Assembly: GCA_017626655.1 (NCBI GenBank)
Contig: JAGAIH010000359.1
Coordinates: 1 to 6,362 of the forward strand
Direction of reading: 5' to 3'
Source of the DNA: Clostridia bacterium
GTDB lineage: Bacteria > Bacillota_A > Clostridia > Oscillospirales > CAG-272
Length of the DNA: 6,362 nt
The notes beneath the pieces are model-generated. The model was not told where the DNA came from and did no database searches. It was given only the letters and a program-made list of their open reading frames with translations. Positions 6,214-6,362 of the stretch are shown here, piece by piece. The stretch's first letter is position 1. The number at the start of each line of letters is the position of its first letter. Both the position numbers and the translations under genes were made by a program.

Positions 6214-6233
6214 TTCAAATATGGGTTTATCGG
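6214..6233 (-). repeat. 20-bp dispersed motif, copy 3 (aroC leader)
   Basis: The minus strand reads CCGATAAACCCATATTTGAA, 18 of 20 identical to each of the other two copies. It ends 23 bp before the aroC ATG, about the same distance as copy 1 from its gene (25 bp). A second partial copy follows at once (AAACCCAAAGTTCAA, 6201-6215). It holds CATATT as a possible -10 box, but no convincing -35 is seen, so a promoter role is weakly supported. Confidence 0.6.
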
Positions 6234-6252
6234 TGTGTTGACCGTTCCTTTG

Positions 6253-6309
6253 CCTTCTCCAGCGGAGAAGGGGGACCGCGAAGCGGTGGATGAGACCGAG
6301 CAAGCTCGG
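6253..6309 (+). repeat. Double-hairpin intergenic repeat, copy 2, plus a third hairpin
   Basis: Hairpin one is CCTTCTCC (6253-6260), loop AGC, GGAGAAGG (6264-6271). Hairpin two is ACCGC (6275-6279), loop GAA, GCGGT (6283-6287), followed by GGATGAG (6288-6294). The plan matches 9-55, with different bases that keep the stems paired. A third hairpin, CCGAGC (6296-6301), AA, GCTCGG (6304-6309), follows. It lies upstream of aroC, in the region where the operon promoter should be. No gene is seen between 6191 and the window end. Confidence 0.7.
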
Positions 6310-6318
6310 CGAGCATTT

Positions 6319-6347
6319 GTAACCCAACTTATTGGGGGTACAGTTAC
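6319..6347. other. Small nested inverted repeat near the window edge
   Basis: CCCAA (6323-6327), loop CTTA, TTGGG (6332-6336) lies inside the pair GTAAC (6319-6323) / GTTAC (6343-6347). The arms are short and the site is cut close to the window end; it could be chance. Confidence 0.3.
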
Positions 6348-6362
6348 GTTCCTACAACCATA

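Noticed and set aside
6191..6362. A T-box, trp-type attenuator or riboswitch in the aroC leader
   Set aside because: The hairpins there match the dispersed repeat at 9-55, and I see neither a T-box core sequence nor a leader peptide with runs of aromatic codons.

Overview
The window looks like chromosomal DNA of a GC-rich, Gram-positive Clostridia-type bacterium, most likely a gut Oscillospiraceae/Ruminococcaceae relative. The basis is strong AAGGAGG-type Shine-Dalgarno sites, a secreted protein with a Thr/Glu/Pro-rich stalk and a C-terminal membrane anchor, the clostridial flavour of the shikimate enzymes, and small palindromic repeats in the gaps. The assignment is inference from style; no marker gene is present.

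Layout. Positions 1-136 hold a double-hairpin repeat and the leader of the first gene. Positions 137-2026 (+) encode a secreted, probably membrane-anchored protein with a lamin-tail-like domain and a catalytically complete endonuclease/exonuclease/phosphatase (EEP) domain, followed by a strong terminator (2048-2087). Positions 2102-2344 hold a 243-bp non-coding element with perfect 15-bp terminal inverted repeats. It is built of two tail-to-tail copies of one palindromic repeat unit and flanked by 14-bp near-identical direct repeats. On the minus strand, 6190 down to 2353 is a compact four-gene operon: aroC (chorismate synthase), an uncharacterised gene, a fused aroE-aroK (shikimate dehydrogenase plus shikimate kinase), and aroQ (type II 3-dehydroquinase). 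Positions 6191-6362 hold the aroC leader and a second double-hairpin repeat.

The operon supplies four shikimate-pathway activities: dehydroquinate to dehydroshikimate (AroQ), to shikimate (AroE domain), to shikimate 3-phosphate (AroK domain), and finally EPSP to chorismate (AroC). DAHP synthase, aroB and aroA are not in the window. The genes are tightly packed: ATGA overlap between aroC and the unknown gene, 37 nt before aroEK, and an aroQ Shine-Dalgarno that overlaps the aroEK stop codon. The unknown protein sits inside this chain and is the best candidate for new biology among the genes.

The least expected structure is in the intergenic DNA. A 20-bp motif (consensus CCGATAAACCYAWAKTTGAA) occurs three times: just upstream of both transcription units and inside the 243-bp element. 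The hairpin repeats show paired (compensatory) sequence changes that keep the stems intact.
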